Source of the DNA: Pseudomonas cavernicola
GTDB lineage: Bacteria > Pseudomonadota > Gammaproteobacteria > Pseudomonadales > Pseudomonadaceae
Assembly (NCBI RefSeq): GCF_003596405.1
Contig: NZ_QYUR01000001.1
Location: 5,001 to 69,000, forward strand
Length of the DNA stretch: 64,000 nt
Reading direction: 5' to 3'
Within the stretch, counting starts at the first letter, position 1. Each line of letters opens with the position of its first letter. This document shows positions 17,709 through 31,587 of the stretch, piece after piece. The translations under genes and the position numbers were made by a program. Below the pieces are notes generated by a model. It searched no databases. It worked only from the letters and a program-made list of their open reading frames with translations, and was not told where the DNA came from.

Positions 17709-19178
17709 TTAGCCCGCGGCGATCAGGCCTGCTTGCTGCACCAGATCCAGCAATGGCTGGGGGTACAAGCCAAGGACGAATGCCAGCAGCGCGATAGCCA
17801 AGAGCATGATGCCGCCGGTGCGTTGACCCCAGTTGAAGGGCGCATCGTGGCGACGCAGGTTGGGCTCGATCAGGAACAGCGTGACCATCACCCGCAGGTA
17901 GTAGAAGACACCTATGGCGCTGCCGAGCACCAGAGAACCGAGCAGCCACCACTGCTGCGATTGCACGCCGACGGCGATCACGTAGAACTTGCCGATAAAG
18001 CCGGCAGTCAGCGGAATACCTGCCAATGACAGCATCATCACCGCCAGCACTGCGGTCAGGTACGGGCGACGCCAGAACAGCCCGCGGTACTCGTACAAGG
18101 CATCGCAATCGCGGCCCTTGAAAGGCGTGGACATCAGCGTGATAACACCAAAGGCGCCGAGGCTGGTCAGCACGTAGGTCACCAGGTAAACGCCAATCGC
18201 CTCGACGGCCAGGCCTTTGCTGGCGATCAGGGCGATCAGCAGGTAACCGAAGTGGGCGATGGAGGAGTAACCGAGCAGTCGTTTGAGGTTGTTCTGCATC
18301 AGGGCCAGCAGGTTGCCGATCAGGATCGAGGCTATGGCGATCACGCTCAGCGCATCGTTCAGCAGGCCGCCGCTAGCCGCCGGAGACAGTTGGAACAGCC
18401 GCAGCAGCACCGCGAATACCGCGATCTTGCTGGCGGTGGCAAGGAAGGCTGCCACCGGTGCCGGAGCCCCCTCATAGACGTCCGGTGTCCACAGGTGGAA
18501 CGGTACCAGCGAGAGCTTGAAGGCCAGGCCGACCAGCATCATGCCCAGGCCAATCTGGGCCAATGCGCTCTGCATACCAGTTGCCGCGAGCTTGGCGCCG
18601 ATCCCGGCGAAACTCAGGCTGCCGGCGTCGGCATACAACAGCGCCATGCCGAACAGCAGGAACGTGGAGCCGGCGGCTGAGAGCACCATGTACTTGATGC
18701 CGGCTTCCAGCGAGCGCTTGTCGAAGAAGGCGTAGGCGACCATGCCGTAGACGGGCACCGAGAGCAGTTCCAGGCCGATGAACAGGCCAGCCAGATGCTG
18801 CGCGCTGACCAGCACCATGCCGCCTGCCGCAGCCAGCAGAATCAGCAGGTAGAGTTCTTCGCGGTTACCTGGATAGCCAATCTTCGCATCACCCATATAG
18901 GCATGCGCCAGCGTCACACAGGCCAAGGTGGCGACCAGGGTCAGCGCCATGTAGAAGCAGGCGAAGTTATCCACCTGCATCAGGTCGGTGACTGCCAGCG
19001 GGGCCACTTTGAGTGCCGGGATGATCGACAGCAATGCCAGGTTGAGACCGACTACCGAGAGAATGAAGGTCTGCGAGTGGTTACGGCGCCAGGCAATCGC
19101 CAGCATTACGACGACGATGGTGGCGCTGACGACCAATAGTGGCAGAAGGGCGATGAAGTGTTGAGTGGTGAATTCCAT
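17709..19178 (-). CDS. nuoN: NADH-quinone oxidoreductase subunit N
   Basis: A 489-residue polytopic membrane subunit of Complex I, one of three antiporter-like proton channels. About 14 hydrophobic segments; Mrp-antiporter family motifs such as [20 protein letters not shown] and [20 protein letters not shown] near the middle, with charged residues (Lys, Glu) inside membrane segments as expected for proton transfer. It is the last gene of the operon. The ATG at 19178 gives the conserved [15 protein letters not shown] start, seven bases after the nuoM stop; a longer frame to 19241 overlaps nuoM and lacks family similarity. Confidence 0.96.
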   Translation of the reverse strand: MEFTTQHFIALLPLLVVSATIVVVMLAIAWRRNHSQTFILSVVGLNLALLSIIPALKVAPLAVTDLMQVDNFACFYMALTLVATLACVTLAHAYMGDAKIGYPGNREELYLLILLAAAGGMVLVSAQHLAGLFIGLELLSVPVYGMVAYAFFDKRSLEAGIKYMVLSAAGSTFLLFGMALLYADAGSLSFAGIGAKLAATGMQSALAQIGLGMMLVGLAFKLSLVPFHLWTPDVYEGAPAPVAAFLATASKIAVFAVLLRLFQLSPAASGGLLNDALSVIAIASILIGNLLALMQNNLKRLLGYSSIAHFGYLLIALIASKGLAVEAIGVYLVTYVLTSLGAFGVITLMSTPFKGRDCDALYEYRGLFWRRPYLTAVLAVMMLSLAGIPLTAGFIGKFYVIAVGVQSQQWWLLGSLVLGSAIGVFYYLRVMVTLFLIEPNLRRHDAPFNWGQRTGGIMLLAIALLAFVLGLYPQPLLDLVQQAGLIAAG

Positions 19179-19185
19179 AGCGCAA

Positions 19186-20718
19186 CTACCGGGCCGAAGC
19201 GAGTTGAGTGAAAGCGGCGCCGAGCCACTGCTGAACGCCATGCATGGTGGCGGCGGAGGTATCGAGCACCGGCTGCGGGTAAACCCCGAGCAGGATCAGC
19301 AACACGGCCAAGCCAATCACCATGAGCAACTCGCGAGCGTTCAGGCCACGCAGTACCTGCTCGGACTTGCTCGGGCCGAAGTAGGCACGGTGGATCATGA
19401 TCAGCGAGTAAACCGAAGCGAACACCAGACCAGGGGCGGCGATAACGGTGATCCACGGCACGCTCTTGAAGATACCGAGCAGGATCAGGAATTCGCCAAG
19501 GAAGTTACCGGTTGCCGGCAGTCCCAATGACGCGGCAGCGAAGAACAGACTGACCCCTGGCAAGTAGGCGATGCGTGACCACAGGCCGCCCATCTCACGC
19601 ATGTCACGGGTGTGGGTACGCTCATAGAGCTGGCCGCAGATAATGAACAGTGCTGCCGCGGACAGGCCGTGGGCGAGCATCTGCAGCACCACACCTTGCA
19701 GGGCCAACTGGCTGCCGGAGTAGATGCCGATCAGCACAAAGCCCATGTGTGCGACGCTGGAATAGGCGACCAGGCGCTTGATGTCGGTTTGCGCGAACGC
19801 CAGGATGGCGCCGTAGAAAACCCCGATCAGCCCCAGGGTCATGGCAAACGGGGCAAACTCGGCCGAGGCATTCGGGAACAGTGGCAGGGCGAAGCGCAGC
19901 ATGCCGTAGGCCGCGGTTTTCAGCAGAATACCGGCGAGGTCGACAGAGCCGGCAGTCGGCGCCTGCGCATGCGCATCCGGCAGCCAGGAGTGGAAGGGCA
20001 CCACTGGCAGCTTGACGGCGAAGGCGATAAAGAAGCCGAGCATCAGGATGTATTCGCTCGTCGGCGGCAGTTCAGCTTTGAGCAACTGGGTGTAATCGAA
20101 GGTGATCACGCCACTCTGACTGTAATTGACGAAGACCAGGCCGAGAATCGCCACCAACATGATCAGGCCGCTGGCCTGGGTGTAGATGAAGAACTTGGTC
20201 GCGGCGTAAATCCGCGACTTCTTGCCATCCGTTGCACTGTGACCCCAGAGCGCGATGAGGAAGTACATCGGCACCAGCATCATTTCCCAGAAGAAGAAGA
20301 ACAGGAACAGATCGAGCGCGAGGAACACGCCGACCACGCCGCCGAGAATCCACATCAGGTTGAGGTGGAAGAAGCCAACGTGGCGCTGGATTTCCTTCCA
20401 GGAACACATGACCGAGAGCACACCGAGCAGGCCGGTGAGCAGGATCATCAGCAGCGACAGGCCATCCAGCGCCAGGTGCACGTTGATGCCGAAACGCTCG
20501 ATCCACTGGAGCTTGAACTCAAGGGCCCAGGTCGGGTCGGCGCCAGGGGCGGGGGCCAGGTTGTAGTCGCCGGTGAACCAGAGCCAGAGGCCGAGTCCCA
20601 GCAATAGAACCATGGTCAACATGGCGATCCAGCGTGGTGCGGTGGTGCCGAAGCGCTCCGCTTGCCAGCACAACAGGCCGCCGATAAAGGGGATCAGGAT
20701 TAGCCAAGGCAGAATCAT
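19186..20718 (-). CDS. nuoM: NADH-quinone oxidoreductase subunit M
   Basis: A 510-residue antiporter-like membrane subunit of Complex I. Landmarks: [20 protein letters not shown] with the conserved TM Glu near residue 145, [19 protein letters not shown] with the TM Lys, and [20 protein letters not shown]. It pumps protons together with NuoL and NuoN. Length is normal. It follows nuoL after 38 bases and precedes nuoN by seven. Confidence 0.97.
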   Translation of the reverse strand: MILPWLILIPFIGGLLCWQAERFGTTAPRWIAMLTMVLLLGLGLWLWFTGDYNLAPAPGADPTWALEFKLQWIERFGINVHLALDGLSLLMILLTGLLGVLSVMCSWKEIQRHVGFFHLNLMWILGGVVGVFLALDLFLFFFFWEMMLVPMYFLIALWGHSATDGKKSRIYAATKFFIYTQASGLIMLVAILGLVFVNYSQSGVITFDYTQLLKAELPPTSEYILMLGFFIAFAVKLPVVPFHSWLPDAHAQAPTAGSVDLAGILLKTAAYGMLRFALPLFPNASAEFAPFAMTLGLIGVFYGAILAFAQTDIKRLVAYSSVAHMGFVLIGIYSGSQLALQGVVLQMLAHGLSAAALFIICGQLYERTHTRDMREMGGLWSRIAYLPGVSLFFAAASLGLPATGNFLGEFLILLGIFKSVPWITVIAAPGLVFASVYSLIMIHRAYFGPSKSEQVLRGLNARELLMVIGLAVLLILLGVYPQPVLDTSAATMHGVQQWLGAAFTQLASAR

Positions 20719-20756
20719 GACGGGCTCAATTCCTTTCGCAAATGCGCAAATTCATT

Positions 20757-22610
20757 TCAGACAGTGACCAGCAGTACGGCGCCCAGCACCAGTACTGCAC
20801 CGCCAGCGATGGAGGCCGCATACCAGCGCAGATTGCCGGTTTCGGTACGACTCATGAGCTTGTGCCCACCCCGCGTCAGGCGCGGAATCAAGCCAATGCT
20901 GTGGTCGATAGGGTCATGGGCGAATAACTGGGTCAGCCACATATAGGGTTTGACGAACAGCTTGTCGTATAGCCAATCGAAGCCCCAGGCGGCGAACCAC
21001 CAGGCCGAGAGAAAGCGTCCCGGTGCACTGGCGGCTAGTGCGCTGGCGAAACGGCGCTTGCCGAGGAACAGCAGCGCAGCCAGCAGAATACCGGCCAGCG
21101 CGATGGCGCCCGAGGCGATTTCCAGGCTGTGTTTGGCTTCGCCACCGGCATGCCCGACGCTCTGCGGCAGTACGCCGGCGAGTGGCGGGGTGATCAGCGC
21201 GCCGACGAAAGTCGAGAGTACGATCAGCAAAGTCAGCGGTAACCAATGGCTGATCCCTTGGCCTGCGTGCGCTTCGGTCTTCACTTCACCGTGGAAGGTG
21301 ATGAAGATCAGCCGGAAGGTGTACAGCGAGGTCATGAAGGCCCCGGCCAGACCGGCATACAGCAGCGGCTCATGGCCACTGGCGAACGCCTCCCAGAGGA
21401 TTTCATCCTTCGAGTAGAAGCCCGCGGTCAGCAGCGGTAGAGCCGCCAGTGCGGCGCCACCGACGATAAAGCTCGCATAGGCCAGCGGCAGTTTCTTCCA
21501 CAACCCGCCCATCTTGAAGATGTTCTGCTCGTGGTGGCAGGCGACGATCACCGCACCGGAGCCGAGGAACAGCAGCGCTTTGAAGAAGGCGTGAGTCATC
21601 AGGTGGAAGATCGCCGCGTCCCAGGCACCGACACCCAAAGCCAGGAACATGTAGCCGATCTGGCTCATGGTCGAGTAGGCGAGGATACGTTTGATGTCGG
21701 TCTGTACCAGTGCGGCAAACCCGGCGAGCACCAGGGTGATGCCGCCGACTATGCCGACCAGTTCGAGAATGCTCGGTGCCAGGGCGAACAGACCGTGGGT
21801 CCGGGCAATCAGGTAGACGCCGGCGGTAACCATGGTCGCCGCGTGGATCAAGGCGGAGACCGGCGTCGGGCCGGCCATCGCATCGGCCAGCCAGGTCTGC
21901 AACGGTAGCTGAGCGGATTTACCGACTGCGCCACCAAGCAGCATCAGCGTCGCCAGGACCATCCAGGTATCGCCGGCAACGAACTTCTGTGGTGCCAGGA
22001 TCAGCAGCTCCTGAATATTCAGAGTACCGAGCTGGACGAACAGAATGAACAAGCCGATGGCCATGAACACGTCGCCGATCCGGGTGACGATGAAAGCCTT
22101 GAGCGCTGCGTTACCGTTGGGCACGTGCTTGTAGTAGAAGCCGATCAGCAGGTAGCTGCACAGACCCACGCCTTCCCAACCGAAGTAGAGGAACAGCAGG
22201 TTATCGCCGAGCACCAGGAACAGCATGCTGGCGATGAACAGGTTCATGTAGGCGAAGAAGCGCGAGTAGCCCTCTTCCCCGCGCATATACCAGGAGGCGA
22301 ACAGGTGGATCAGGAAGCCAACGCCAGTGACCACGCCGAGCATGGTCAGCGAAAGGCCGTCCAGGTAGAGGGTGAAGTTCGGTGCGAAGCCATCCACCGA
22401 CATCCACTGCCAGAGCAGTTGGGTGTACACGCCACCTTCAGGCGGGGCGACGTTGAATTGCCAGATGATCCAGACCGTGGTCAGCGCGGAGAGTCCGACC
22501 GAACCCACGCCGATCAGCGCCGAGAGGTTTTCCGACCATCTGCCACGCGAGAACGAGAGCAGCAGGAAGCCGAGCAGGGGGAATAGGCAGGTTAGAAATA
22601 GAAGGTTCAT
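20757..22610 (-). CDS. nuoL: NADH-quinone oxidoreductase subunit L
   Basis: A 617-residue membrane subunit, the distal antiporter-like pump of Complex I. Landmarks: [20 protein letters not shown] with the TM Glu near 145, [20 protein letters not shown], and [20 protein letters not shown]. The long C-terminal part (after about 500) is the lateral helix that clamps the membrane arm, with the final [21 protein letters not shown]. The start codon overlaps the nuoK stop (ATGA). Confidence 0.97.
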   Translation of the reverse strand: MNLLFLTCLFPLLGFLLLSFSRGRWSENLSALIGVGSVGLSALTTVWIIWQFNVAPPEGGVYTQLLWQWMSVDGFAPNFTLYLDGLSLTMLGVVTGVGFLIHLFASWYMRGEEGYSRFFAYMNLFIASMLFLVLGDNLLFLYFGWEGVGLCSYLLIGFYYKHVPNGNAALKAFIVTRIGDVFMAIGLFILFVQLGTLNIQELLILAPQKFVAGDTWMVLATLMLLGGAVGKSAQLPLQTWLADAMAGPTPVSALIHAATMVTAGVYLIARTHGLFALAPSILELVGIVGGITLVLAGFAALVQTDIKRILAYSTMSQIGYMFLALGVGAWDAAIFHLMTHAFFKALLFLGSGAVIVACHHEQNIFKMGGLWKKLPLAYASFIVGGAALAALPLLTAGFYSKDEILWEAFASGHEPLLYAGLAGAFMTSLYTFRLIFITFHGEVKTEAHAGQGISHWLPLTLLIVLSTFVGALITPPLAGVLPQSVGHAGGEAKHSLEIASGAIALAGILLAALLFLGKRRFASALAASAPGRFLSAWWFAAWGFDWLYDKLFVKPYMWLTQLFAHDPIDHSIGLIPRLTRGGHKLMSRTETGNLRWYAASIAGGAVLVLGAVLLVTV

Positions 22611-22915
22611 CCGCGCATCTCGCTGGCAGCGTCGATATCGAGGGTGTGGAAGCGGCGGTACAGCTGCATCAGGACCGCCAGACCGATACTGGCTTCGGCG
22701 GCAGCCAAGCTCAGTACCAGAATGAACATGACCTGACCGTCAGGCTGTGCCCAGCGGCTGCCGGCGACGATAAAGGCCAGGCCGGTGGCGTTCATCATGA
22801 TCTCCAGGCTCATCAGCACGAAGAGGATGTTGCGGCGCACCATCAGGCCAACCAGACCAAGGCAGAACAGCACGCCCGCGACAGCCAGGCCATGCTCCAG
22901 GGGAATTGAGTTCAT
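22607..22915 (-). CDS. nuoK: NADH-quinone oxidoreductase subunit K
   Basis: A 102-residue subunit with three transmembrane helices. Helix 2 carries the conserved Glu ([17 protein letters not shown]) and helix 3 the second ([15 protein letters not shown]), both needed for proton transfer. Two ATGs stand in tandem; the second (22915) has the better spacing from AAGGAA, so it is chosen. The nuoJ stop overlaps this start and the nuoL start overlaps its stop. Confidence 0.95.
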   Translation of the reverse strand: MNSIPLEHGLAVAGVLFCLGLVGLMVRRNILFVLMSLEIMMNATGLAFIVAGSRWAQPDGQVMFILVLSLAAAEASIGLAVLMQLYRRFHTLDIDAASEMRG

Positions 22916-23418
22916 CATTGTTCCTTCGCCTCGTGACGGCCGAGGTGGAAAGCCGCCACTATTGCGGCCAGCAGCAGCATGGACGCGAGTTCGACGACCA
23001 GCAGATAGGGGCCGAACAGGCTGATACCGACAACCCTGGCGTCCACGGTAGTCTGGCCGATCGCGCCAGCACTCGGGTTACCGAACAGCACATACAGCAG
23101 TTCAGCCAGCAGCAGCGCCGAGAGCAGCGCGGGGCCGCCCCAGATACCGGGCTTGAGCCAGGCGCGTTCCTGTTCGGCCGCGACTGGGCCGAGGTTGAGC
23201 ATCATCACCACGAAGACGAACAACACCATGATTGCGCCAGCGTAGACGATGATCTCCAACGCACCGGCGAATGGCGCGCCGAGGGCGAAGAAGGTCATCG
23301 ATACCGCCATCAGCGAGATGATCAGGTAGAGCAGGGCGTGTACCGGATTGGTATTGGTGATCACCCGCAAGGTGGACACCACGGCGACGCCTGAAGCGAA
23401 GTAGAAAGCGAATTCCAT
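22915..23418 (-). CDS. nuoJ: NADH-quinone oxidoreductase subunit J
   Basis: A 167-residue membrane subunit with five predicted helices. The third ([20 protein letters not shown]) is the helix with the pi-bulge that links quinone chemistry to the proton channels in known Complex I structures. It is tightly packed in the operon: nine bases after nuoI, and its stop overlaps the nuoK start region. Confidence 0.95.
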   Translation of the reverse strand: MEFAFYFASGVAVVSTLRVITNTNPVHALLYLIISLMAVSMTFFALGAPFAGALEIIVYAGAIMVLFVFVVMMLNLGPVAAEQERAWLKPGIWGGPALLSALLLAELLYVLFGNPSAGAIGQTTVDARVVGISLFGPYLLVVELASMLLLAAIVAAFHLGRHEAKEQ

Positions 23419-23427
23419 CGTTCGTCC

Positions 23428-23976
23428 TTAAGGCAGCAAGCTTTTCACGTTGATGGGCTCGGCTTCATTCTGCGCGGCGCCTTTCGGCTTACCGGCGATG
23501 GCCATACCGGCAACGCGATAGAAGTTGTAATCCGGATTCTTGCCTGGGCCGGAGATCAGCAGATCTTCCTTCTCGTACACCAGCTCCTGACGATTGAACT
23601 CAGCCATCTCGAAATCTGGAGTGAGCTGAATTGCAGTGGTCGGACAGGCTTCCTCGCACAGGCCACAGAAAATACAGCGTGAGAAGTTGATCCGGAAGAA
23701 CTCGGGATACCAGCGGCCATCCTCGGTTTCGGCTTTCTGCAACGAGATGCAGCCAACCGGGCAGGCGACGGCGCAGAGGTTGCAGGCTACGCAGCGCTCT
23801 TCACCGTCGGGGTCGCGGGTCAGGACGATACGGCCACGATAGCGCGGCGGCAGATACACCGGCTCTTCCGGGTATTGCAGGGTGTCACGCTTGCGAAACG
23901 CATGGGAGAAGATCATTACCAGGCTGCGAACCTGGGTATAGGTGCCATGCACTATGTGAAGGATTTCTTTGATCAT
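23428..23976 (-). CDS. nuoI: NADH-quinone oxidoreductase subunit I (two 4Fe-4S clusters)
   Basis: A 182-residue ferredoxin-like subunit linking the hydrophilic and membrane arms. Two 4Fe-4S motifs, [15 protein letters not shown] near residues 62-76 and [15 protein letters not shown] near 101-115, bind clusters N6a and N6b that pass electrons to N2 in NuoB. Ten bases separate it from nuoH. Length is normal for pseudomonads. Confidence 0.97.
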   Translation of the reverse strand: MIKEILHIVHGTYTQVRSLVMIFSHAFRKRDTLQYPEEPVYLPPRYRGRIVLTRDPDGEERCVACNLCAVACPVGCISLQKAETEDGRWYPEFFRINFSRCIFCGLCEEACPTTAIQLTPDFEMAEFNRQELVYEKEDLLISGPGKNPDYNFYRVAGMAIAGKPKGAAQNEAEPINVKSLLP

Positions 23977-23986
23977 CTTCGTCTCC

Positions 23987-24997
23987 TCACTGAGCCACGC
24001 CGGACGGGCTGTTGGACAACACCAGCGCCGCGGTCACCAGCAGGTTGATCAAGGTCAGTGGTAGGCAGAACTTCCAGCTGAAGGCCATCACCTGGTCATA
24101 CCGTGGGCGCGGAATAGAGGCGCGCAACAGGATGAACAGCATGATGAAAAAGCCGGTTTTGAGTGCGAACCAGAAGAACGGAATCGATGGCAGGAGACCG
24201 AACGGGCCATGCCAGCCACCGAAGAACAGGGTCACCAGCAGCGCCGAGATCAGCACGATGCCGATGTACTCGCCAACGAAGAACATGCCCCATTTCATCC
24301 CGGCATATTCGATGTGATAGCCGTCGGCCAGTTCTTGCTCTGCTTCCGGTTGGTCGAACGGGTGACGGTGAGTCACCGCGACGCCAGCGATAAAGAAGGT
24401 ACAGAAGCCGAAGAACTGCGGAATGATGAACCACAGGTTCTGCGCCTGGTAGTCGACGATGTCGCGCATATTGAACGAGCCAGCCTGCGCCACGATGCCC
24501 ATCAGCGCCAGGCCCATAAAGACCTCGTACGACAGAGTCTGAGCCGAGGCGCGTAGGGCGCCGAGCAGGGCGAACTTGTTGTTGCTCGACCAGCCGGCGA
24601 ACAGCACGGCGTACACCGACAGGCCGGCCATGGCGAAGAAGAACAACAAGCCGATGTTCAGATCCGCGACGCCCCAGGTCGGGGTGATCGGGATGATCGA
24701 AAAGGAGATCAACAAGGCGCTCATGGCCACCACCGGCGCCAGGGTGAAGATCACCTTGTCGGCGAACGGTGGTGTCCAGTCTTCCTTGAAGAACATCTTG
24801 ACCATGTCGGCGGCGATCTGAAACATGCCGAACGGCCCGACCCGGTTCGGGCCGTAGCGATCCTGCCAGAGTGCCAGCAAACGGCGTTCGACCCAGCTCA
24901 ACAGCGCGCCACAGATCACCACCGCGAGCAAAATCACGATGGCCCGGATCACGGCCAGGATCACGTCAAACACTTCAGGAGTCAGCCAATTCATCAT
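23987..24997 (-). CDS. nuoH: NADH-quinone oxidoreductase subunit H
   Basis: A 336-residue membrane subunit with about eight helices that forms much of the quinone chamber. Conserved blocks: [20 protein letters not shown] and the [20 protein letters not shown] loop, whose acidic residues shape the E-channel. The first of two tandem ATGs (24997) is chosen because GGAGG lies seven bases upstream; it overlaps the nuoG stop by four bases. Confidence 0.96.
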   Translation of the reverse strand: MMNWLTPEVFDVILAVIRAIVILLAVVICGALLSWVERRLLALWQDRYGPNRVGPFGMFQIAADMVKMFFKEDWTPPFADKVIFTLAPVVAMSALLISFSIIPITPTWGVADLNIGLLFFFAMAGLSVYAVLFAGWSSNNKFALLGALRASAQTLSYEVFMGLALMGIVAQAGSFNMRDIVDYQAQNLWFIIPQFFGFCTFFIAGVAVTHRHPFDQPEAEQELADGYHIEYAGMKWGMFFVGEYIGIVLISALLVTLFFGGWHGPFGLLPSIPFFWFALKTGFFIMLFILLRASIPRPRYDQVMAFSWKFCLPLTLINLLVTAALVLSNSPSGVAQ

Positions 24998-27711
24998 TGC
25001 GCGGCCTCCTGCAGGGAGTCGGCGGATTTGCCGGCGAGTGCCGGTGGAATTCCAGCCAGGCCAACCGGCAAGGCCACCAGGCCGGCGCACAGCTCTTCGC
25101 TAATGCGTAGCGGCAAGCGCAGCGCCTGCCCGGCCACGTTCAGGCTGAGCATGGCACCGTCATTCACACCCAGACGATCCGCCTCGGATTTAGCCAGGGC
25201 GACATACGGCTGCGGAATGCGCTCTTGTACCGGCGCGGCGCGGGAAGAGTTCTCTTCGCTGCCGAACAGGTGATAGAACGGCACCACTTGCCAGGTACCC
25301 GGAGCTGGATTGAAAGGCTGCGGAGCGCTGGCAAACCAGGATAGGCCGTCGCCTTTCGGCTCGATCAGGCGTGCGCCCGGATCACCGGCGCGCAGATGAC
25401 CACCGACTTCGGCCTGGAATTTGTTCCAGGCTTGCGGCGAGTTCCAGCCCGGCGACCAGGCAAAAGGAATCTGCTGACGCGGCTCGGCGGAACCCGAATA
25501 GCCTTCCATGGAGAAGGCGAACGCGGTGTCTTTGTCCTGCGAGGCACGCGGCTCATGCACGTTGATGTCGGCCCGCATGGCGGTACGACCGCTATAGCGC
25601 AGTGGCTCACGCGCGAGTTTCATGCCCTTGATGCGGAACGAAGCACTAGGGGCCGCATTGCGGATACCGGCCAGGAGCGCTGTGCTTGCCGCGGTGGCTT
25701 CCGTCACGTGGTCAAGCAACGTCCAGTCCACCGGCTGATCCAGCAAGGTGCTGCGCAGGGCGTGCAGCCAGCGCCAGCCTTCGTGAACCATGACATTGTC
25801 GTTGTAGTAGGCCGGATCGTAGACCTGGAAGAAACGCTGAGCGCGGCCTTCCTGGCTGACCAGGGTGCCGTCGCCTTCGGCGAAACTAGCGGCTGGCAGA
25901 ACCAGATGGGCGCGGGCAGTGGTGGCGGTTTGCTGATGGTCAGCCACGATCACGACTTTGGCGGCCTGCAAGGCAGCATCGACCACAGCAGCATCGGCGC
26001 GGGTGTAGAGGTCATTTTCCAGAACCACCACGGCATCGGCCTTGCCGGCGATCAGCGCTTGCAGCGCAACGTCAGCCGACTCTCCACCCAGCATGGCCAG
26101 GCCGAGGCTGTTGGCTTCGGACACCACCAGGCTCAGCGAGCCATTCTTCTCACGCAGCTTGAGCGCTTTAGCGATGTTCGCCGCCGCCTCGATCAAACCT
26201 TTATTGCCCAGCGAGGTGCCGGCGATGATCAGCGGACGCTTGGCCGCGAGCAGGGTCGCAGCAATACGTTGAGCCAGTTCGGCCGCTTCAGGATCGAGGT
26301 TAGCCACGGCCGGCGCGCTGGCATCCAGCGCGTGAGCTACGGCGAAACCGATGCGGGCCAGATCGTCCGGCGCGGAATGCACGCACTCTTCGGCCACGTC
26401 GTCGAGGCGGGTAGCGTCCAGGCTGGCTATGAACAGTGGGTTCAGCGCGTGCTGGCCAATGTTCTGCACCGCAGCATTGAGCCAGGGCTGAATCTTCATG
26501 GCGTCGGCCATGTCCTCGGCTTTGCCTTTGACCGACTGGCGCAAGGCCAGGGCCATACGCGCGGCGGTCTGGGTCAAGTCTTCACCGAGCACGAATACCG
26601 CATCGTGCTCTTCGATTTCGCGCATCGTCGGAATCGGCAGCGGGCTGTTTTGCAGTACTTGCAGCACTAGGCGCAGGTTTTCCAGCTCATTGGCGCTAAT
26701 GCCGGAGTAAAAGTGCTCGGCGCCGACCAGTTCGCGCAGGGCGAAGTTGCTTTCCAGGCTGGCGCGCGGCGAGCCAATACCGACGATGTTGCGCCCGCGC
26801 AGCAGTTCGGCGGCCTTGTCCAGGGCGCCATCCAGGCTCAGTTGGACGTTACTGCCAACCAGTTGCGGCTGGCGTGGGCGGTCTTCGCGGTTGACGTAGC
26901 CATAACCAAAACGACCACGGTCGCAGAGGAAGTAGTGGTTCACCGAGCCGTTGTAGCGGTTCTCGATACGGCGGATCTCGCCGTAGCGCTCACCGGGGCT
27001 GATGTTGCAGCCGCTCGAGCAGCCATGGCAGATGCTCGGGGCGAACTGCATGTCCCACTTGCGGTTGTAGCGCTCGGAGTGGGTTTTGTCGGTGAACACA
27101 CCGGTCGGGCAAACCTCGGTGAGGTTGCCGGAGAATTCGCTTTCCAGGGTGCCGTCTTCGACGCGGCCGAAGTAGACGTTATCGTGGGCGCCAAATACAC
27201 CGAGGTCGGTACCGCCGGCGTAGTCCTTGTAGAAACGTACGCAACGGTAGCAGGCGATGCAGCGGTTCATCTCGTGGCCGATGAACGGGCCGAGCTCCTG
27301 GTTCTGGTGGGTGCGTTTGCTGAAGCGATAACGGCGCTCGTTGTGGCCGGTCATTACCGTCATATCTTGCAGGTGGCAGTGACCGCCTTCCTCGCACACC
27401 GGGCAGTCGTGTGGGTGGTTGGTCATCAGCCATTCGACGACGCTGGCGCGAAACTGCTTGGCTTCCTCGTCGTCGATGGAAATCCAGCTGTTATCGGTGG
27501 CCGGAGTCATGCAGGACATGACCAGACGGCCGCGTTTATCGTTCTCGTCGCTGTACTGCTTCACCGCGCACTGGCGACAGGCGCCGACGCTACCGAGCGC
27601 CGGATGCCAGCAGAAGTAGGGGATGTCGAGGCCGAGCGAGAGACAAGCCTGTAACAGGTTGTCCGCACCGTCGACTTCGAGCGCTTTGCCGTCTACGTGG
27701 ATAGTGGCCAT
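24994..27711 (-). CDS. nuoG: NADH-quinone oxidoreductase subunit G
   Basis: A 905-residue peripheral subunit. The N-terminal 2Fe-2S ferredoxin domain has CFWHPALG-type Cys ([20 protein letters not shown], then MSCMTP). The His-Cys 4Fe-4S motif is [14 protein letters not shown] near 98-111, the 4Fe-4S pair begins [14 protein letters not shown] near 150, and CHGCSSGCN lies near 230 (cluster N7 type). The remainder is a molybdopterin-oxidoreductase-like fold that no longer binds molybdenum. It conducts electrons from NuoE/F toward NuoI. Its start is 160 bases from nuoF, an unusually wide gap for this operon, filled by a GC-rich repeat. Confidence 0.96.
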   Translation of the reverse strand: MATIHVDGKALEVDGADNLLQACLSLGLDIPYFCWHPALGSVGACRQCAVKQYSDENDKRGRLVMSCMTPATDNSWISIDDEEAKQFRASVVEWLMTNHPHDCPVCEEGGHCHLQDMTVMTGHNERRYRFSKRTHQNQELGPFIGHEMNRCIACYRCVRFYKDYAGGTDLGVFGAHDNVYFGRVEDGTLESEFSGNLTEVCPTGVFTDKTHSERYNRKWDMQFAPSICHGCSSGCNISPGERYGEIRRIENRYNGSVNHYFLCDRGRFGYGYVNREDRPRQPQLVGSNVQLSLDGALDKAAELLRGRNIVGIGSPRASLESNFALRELVGAEHFYSGISANELENLRLVLQVLQNSPLPIPTMREIEEHDAVFVLGEDLTQTAARMALALRQSVKGKAEDMADAMKIQPWLNAAVQNIGQHALNPLFIASLDATRLDDVAEECVHSAPDDLARIGFAVAHALDASAPAVANLDPEAAELAQRIAATLLAAKRPLIIAGTSLGNKGLIEAAANIAKALKLREKNGSLSLVVSEANSLGLAMLGGESADVALQALIAGKADAVVVLENDLYTRADAAVVDAALQAAKVVIVADHQQTATTARAHLVLPAASFAEGDGTLVSQEGRAQRFFQVYDPAYYNDNVMVHEGWRWLHALRSTLLDQPVDWTLLDHVTEATAASTALLAGIRNAAPSASFRIKGMKLAREPLRYSGRTAMRADINVHEPRASQDKDTAFAFSMEGYSGSAEPRQQIPFAWSPGWNSPQAWNKFQAEVGGHLRAGDPGARLIEPKGDGLSWFASAPQPFNPAPGTWQVVPFYHLFGSEENSSRAAPVQERIPQPYVALAKSEADRLGVNDGAMLSLNVAGQALRLPLRISEELCAGLVALPVGLAGIPPALAGKSADSLQEAAQ

Positions 27712-27770
27712 GGTTCAGGTTTCTTCTTTAATCCGCCCGAAGGTGGACTTGGCTAATGGAATGCTTTTTC

Positions 27771-27868
27771 TCCCCTCTCCCCTTGGGAGAGGGGGCGGGG
27801 GTGAGGGGTAATGGCGCGCAATCGGCCAACTTCCCTCACCCCAGCCCTCTCCCGGAGGGAGGGGGGGT
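27771..27868. repeat. GC-rich inverted repeat between nuoF and nuoG
   Basis: CCCTCTCCC-CTT-GGGAGAGGG, then GGGTGAGGG, then after about 30 bases the complement CCCTCACCCCAGCCCTCTCCC in part with GGAGGGAGGG. This is the dispersed CCCTCACCCC/CCCTCTCCC repeat common in pseudomonads and relatives. It begins about four bases after the nuoF stop and can fold into strong hairpins in the nuo mRNA. No T-run follows, so full termination is unlikely. Confidence 0.82.
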
Positions 27869-27871
27869 TCT

Positions 27872-29236
27872 TTACGCGCTGACCACTTCGGCCCGCACGG
27901 CCGGACTGCTCTGACGGGCGATACCCGCTTCGAACTCCGGACGGAAGTATTTGATGGCGCTGCCCAGCGGCTCCACGGCACCCGGCGCGTGCGCACAGAA
28001 GGTCTTGCCTGGGCCGAGGAAGTTGACCAGTTGCTCGAGGGTTTCGATGTCGCCGGGTTGCCCTTGGCCGCTCTCCAGCGCTCGCAGCACCTTGACGCTC
28101 CACGGCAAACCGTCGCGGCAAGGGGTGCAGAAACCACAGGATTCGCGGGAGAAGAACTCCTCCATGTTGCGCAGCAACGAAACCATGTTGACGCTTTCGT
28201 CCACCGCCATGGCCAGGCCGGTGCCCATACGGGTGCCGACTTTGGCAATCCCCGCGGCATACATCGGTGCGTCCAAATGTTCCGGCAACAGGAAGCCGGT
28301 ACCGGCGCCGCCTGGCTGCCAGGCTTTCAGCTTGAAACCATCGCGCATGCCACCGGCGTAGTCCTCGAACAGTTCGCGAGCCGGCACGCCAAACGGCAGT
28401 TCCCACAGGCCAGGGTTCGTCACCTTGCCGGAGAAGCCCATCAGCTTGGTGCCCATGTCTTCACTGCCTGGGCGAGCCAGGGACTTGTACCAGTCGACGC
28501 CGTTGCCGACGATCGCCGGCACGTTGCACAGGGTCTCGACGTTGTTCACGCAGGTCGGCTTGCCCCATACGCCAACGGCGGCCGGGAAGGGCGGCTTGGA
28601 GCGCGGGTTGGCGCGGCGGCCTTCGAGGGAGTTGATCAGTGCGGTTTCTTCGCCACAAATATAACGCCCGGCGCCGGTGTGGACGAATAGCTCGAAATCG
28701 AAACCGCTCCCGAGAATGTTCTTGCCTAGCAGGCCGGCGGCCTTGGCTTCCTCGACGGCGCGATTGAGGTTGGTCGCCGCGTCGACGTACTCACCACGCA
28801 GAAAGATGTAGCCGCGATAGGCTTTCAGCGCGCGAGCACTGATCAGCATTCCTTCAATCAGCAGGTGCGGCAGCTGCTCCATCAGCATGCGGTCTTTCCA
28901 GGTGTTCGGTTCCATCTCATCCGCGTTGCACAGCAGGTAGCGGATGTTCAGCGATTCGTCCTTGGGCATCAGCCCCCACTTCACACCAGTGGGGAAGCCG
29001 GCGCCGCCACGACCTTTGAGGCCAGAGTCTTTGACGGTCTGGACGATGTCGTCCTGGGACATCTGGGCGAAGGCTTTACGTGCAGCGGCGTAGCCATATT
29101 TGGCCTGATACTCGTCGAGCCAGACCGGCTCGCCGTCGTCACGCAGGCGCCAGGTCAGCGGATGGGTTTCTGCCGTGCGGGCGATCAGGTTGGCGGGGCC
29201 GAAGGAGGTCAGGCGCTTGGCTGAGGTGGATGTCAT
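27872..29236 (-). CDS. nuoF: NADH-quinone oxidoreductase subunit F (NADH-binding)
   Basis: A 454-residue subunit that oxidises NADH. The NADH-binding glycine-rich segment is [16 protein letters not shown] near 72-87, and the FMN region includes [14 protein letters not shown] and [19 protein letters not shown]. The 4Fe-4S (N3) ligands are in [12 protein letters not shown] near 360 with a later Cys (TFCAHAPGA). Its ATG overlaps the nuoE stop by four bases. Confidence 0.97.
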   Translation of the reverse strand: MTSTSAKRLTSFGPANLIARTAETHPLTWRLRDDGEPVWLDEYQAKYGYAAARKAFAQMSQDDIVQTVKDSGLKGRGGAGFPTGVKWGLMPKDESLNIRYLLCNADEMEPNTWKDRMLMEQLPHLLIEGMLISARALKAYRGYIFLRGEYVDAATNLNRAVEEAKAAGLLGKNILGSGFDFELFVHTGAGRYICGEETALINSLEGRRANPRSKPPFPAAVGVWGKPTCVNNVETLCNVPAIVGNGVDWYKSLARPGSEDMGTKLMGFSGKVTNPGLWELPFGVPARELFEDYAGGMRDGFKLKAWQPGGAGTGFLLPEHLDAPMYAAGIAKVGTRMGTGLAMAVDESVNMVSLLRNMEEFFSRESCGFCTPCRDGLPWSVKVLRALESGQGQPGDIETLEQLVNFLGPGKTFCAHAPGAVEPLGSAIKYFRPEFEAGIARQSSPAVRAEVVSA

Positions 29237-29730
29237 GCGTAGGCCTCCAGCAGTTGGGCCACGTCGTCCGGCTGTACGTCGCCGAAGGTGTGGTCGTCGA
29301 TCATCAGTGCCGGCGCCTTGTCGCAGTTGCCCAGGCAGCAGACTGGCAGCAGGGTGAAGCGGCCATCTTCGGTGGTCTGGCCGAGGCCGATACCGAGTTG
29401 CTGCTGGATGCTGCTGACTACGGACTCATGGCCACCGATGTAGCAGACCATGCTGTCGCAGACGCGAATGATGTGGCGGCCGACGGGCTGACGGAAGATC
29501 TGACTATAGAAGGTCGCAACACCTTCGACGTCGCTGGCCGGGATACCGATGATTTCGCCGATGGCGGCAAGGGCGCCATCCGGTACCCAGCCACGGGCGT
29601 TCTGCACGATTTTCAGCGCTTCGATGGACGCCGCGCGCGAGTCTTCGTAGTGGTGCAGCTCGTGCTCGATGGCCGAGCGCTCGGCATCACTGAGGATAAA
29701 ACGGTCGGTTTGAATCAGCGTGCTGTTCAT
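29233..29730 (-). CDS. nuoE: NADH-quinone oxidoreductase subunit E
   Basis: A 165-residue thioredoxin-like subunit binding a 2Fe-2S cluster (N1a) through Cys in [10 protein letters not shown] and [10 protein letters not shown]. It pairs with NuoF. The start at 29730 ([11 protein letters not shown]) is chosen because remembered pseudomonad NuoE proteins begin there; an ATG at 29742, immediately after the nuoCD stop, adds four residues and is a real alternative since neither has a strong ribosome site. Confidence 0.95.
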   Translation of the reverse strand: MNSTLIQTDRFILSDAERSAIEHELHHYEDSRAASIEALKIVQNARGWVPDGALAAIGEIIGIPASDVEGVATFYSQIFRQPVGRHIIRVCDSMVCYIGGHESVVSSIQQQLGIGLGQTTEDGRFTLLPVCCLGNCDKAPALMIDDHTFGDVQPDDVAQLLEAYA

Positions 29731-29743
29731 GGTCTGGGGCATA

Positions 29744-31543
<1,800 letters not shown>

Positions 31544-31587
31544 TCAACGTAAAGAGTGAATCTGGCTTTCTTTTGGAAAGGGCTAGA

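Noticed and set aside
27771..27868. CRISPR-like or tandem repeat array
   Set aside because: Only inverted GC-rich blocks, with no regular direct repeats or spacers.
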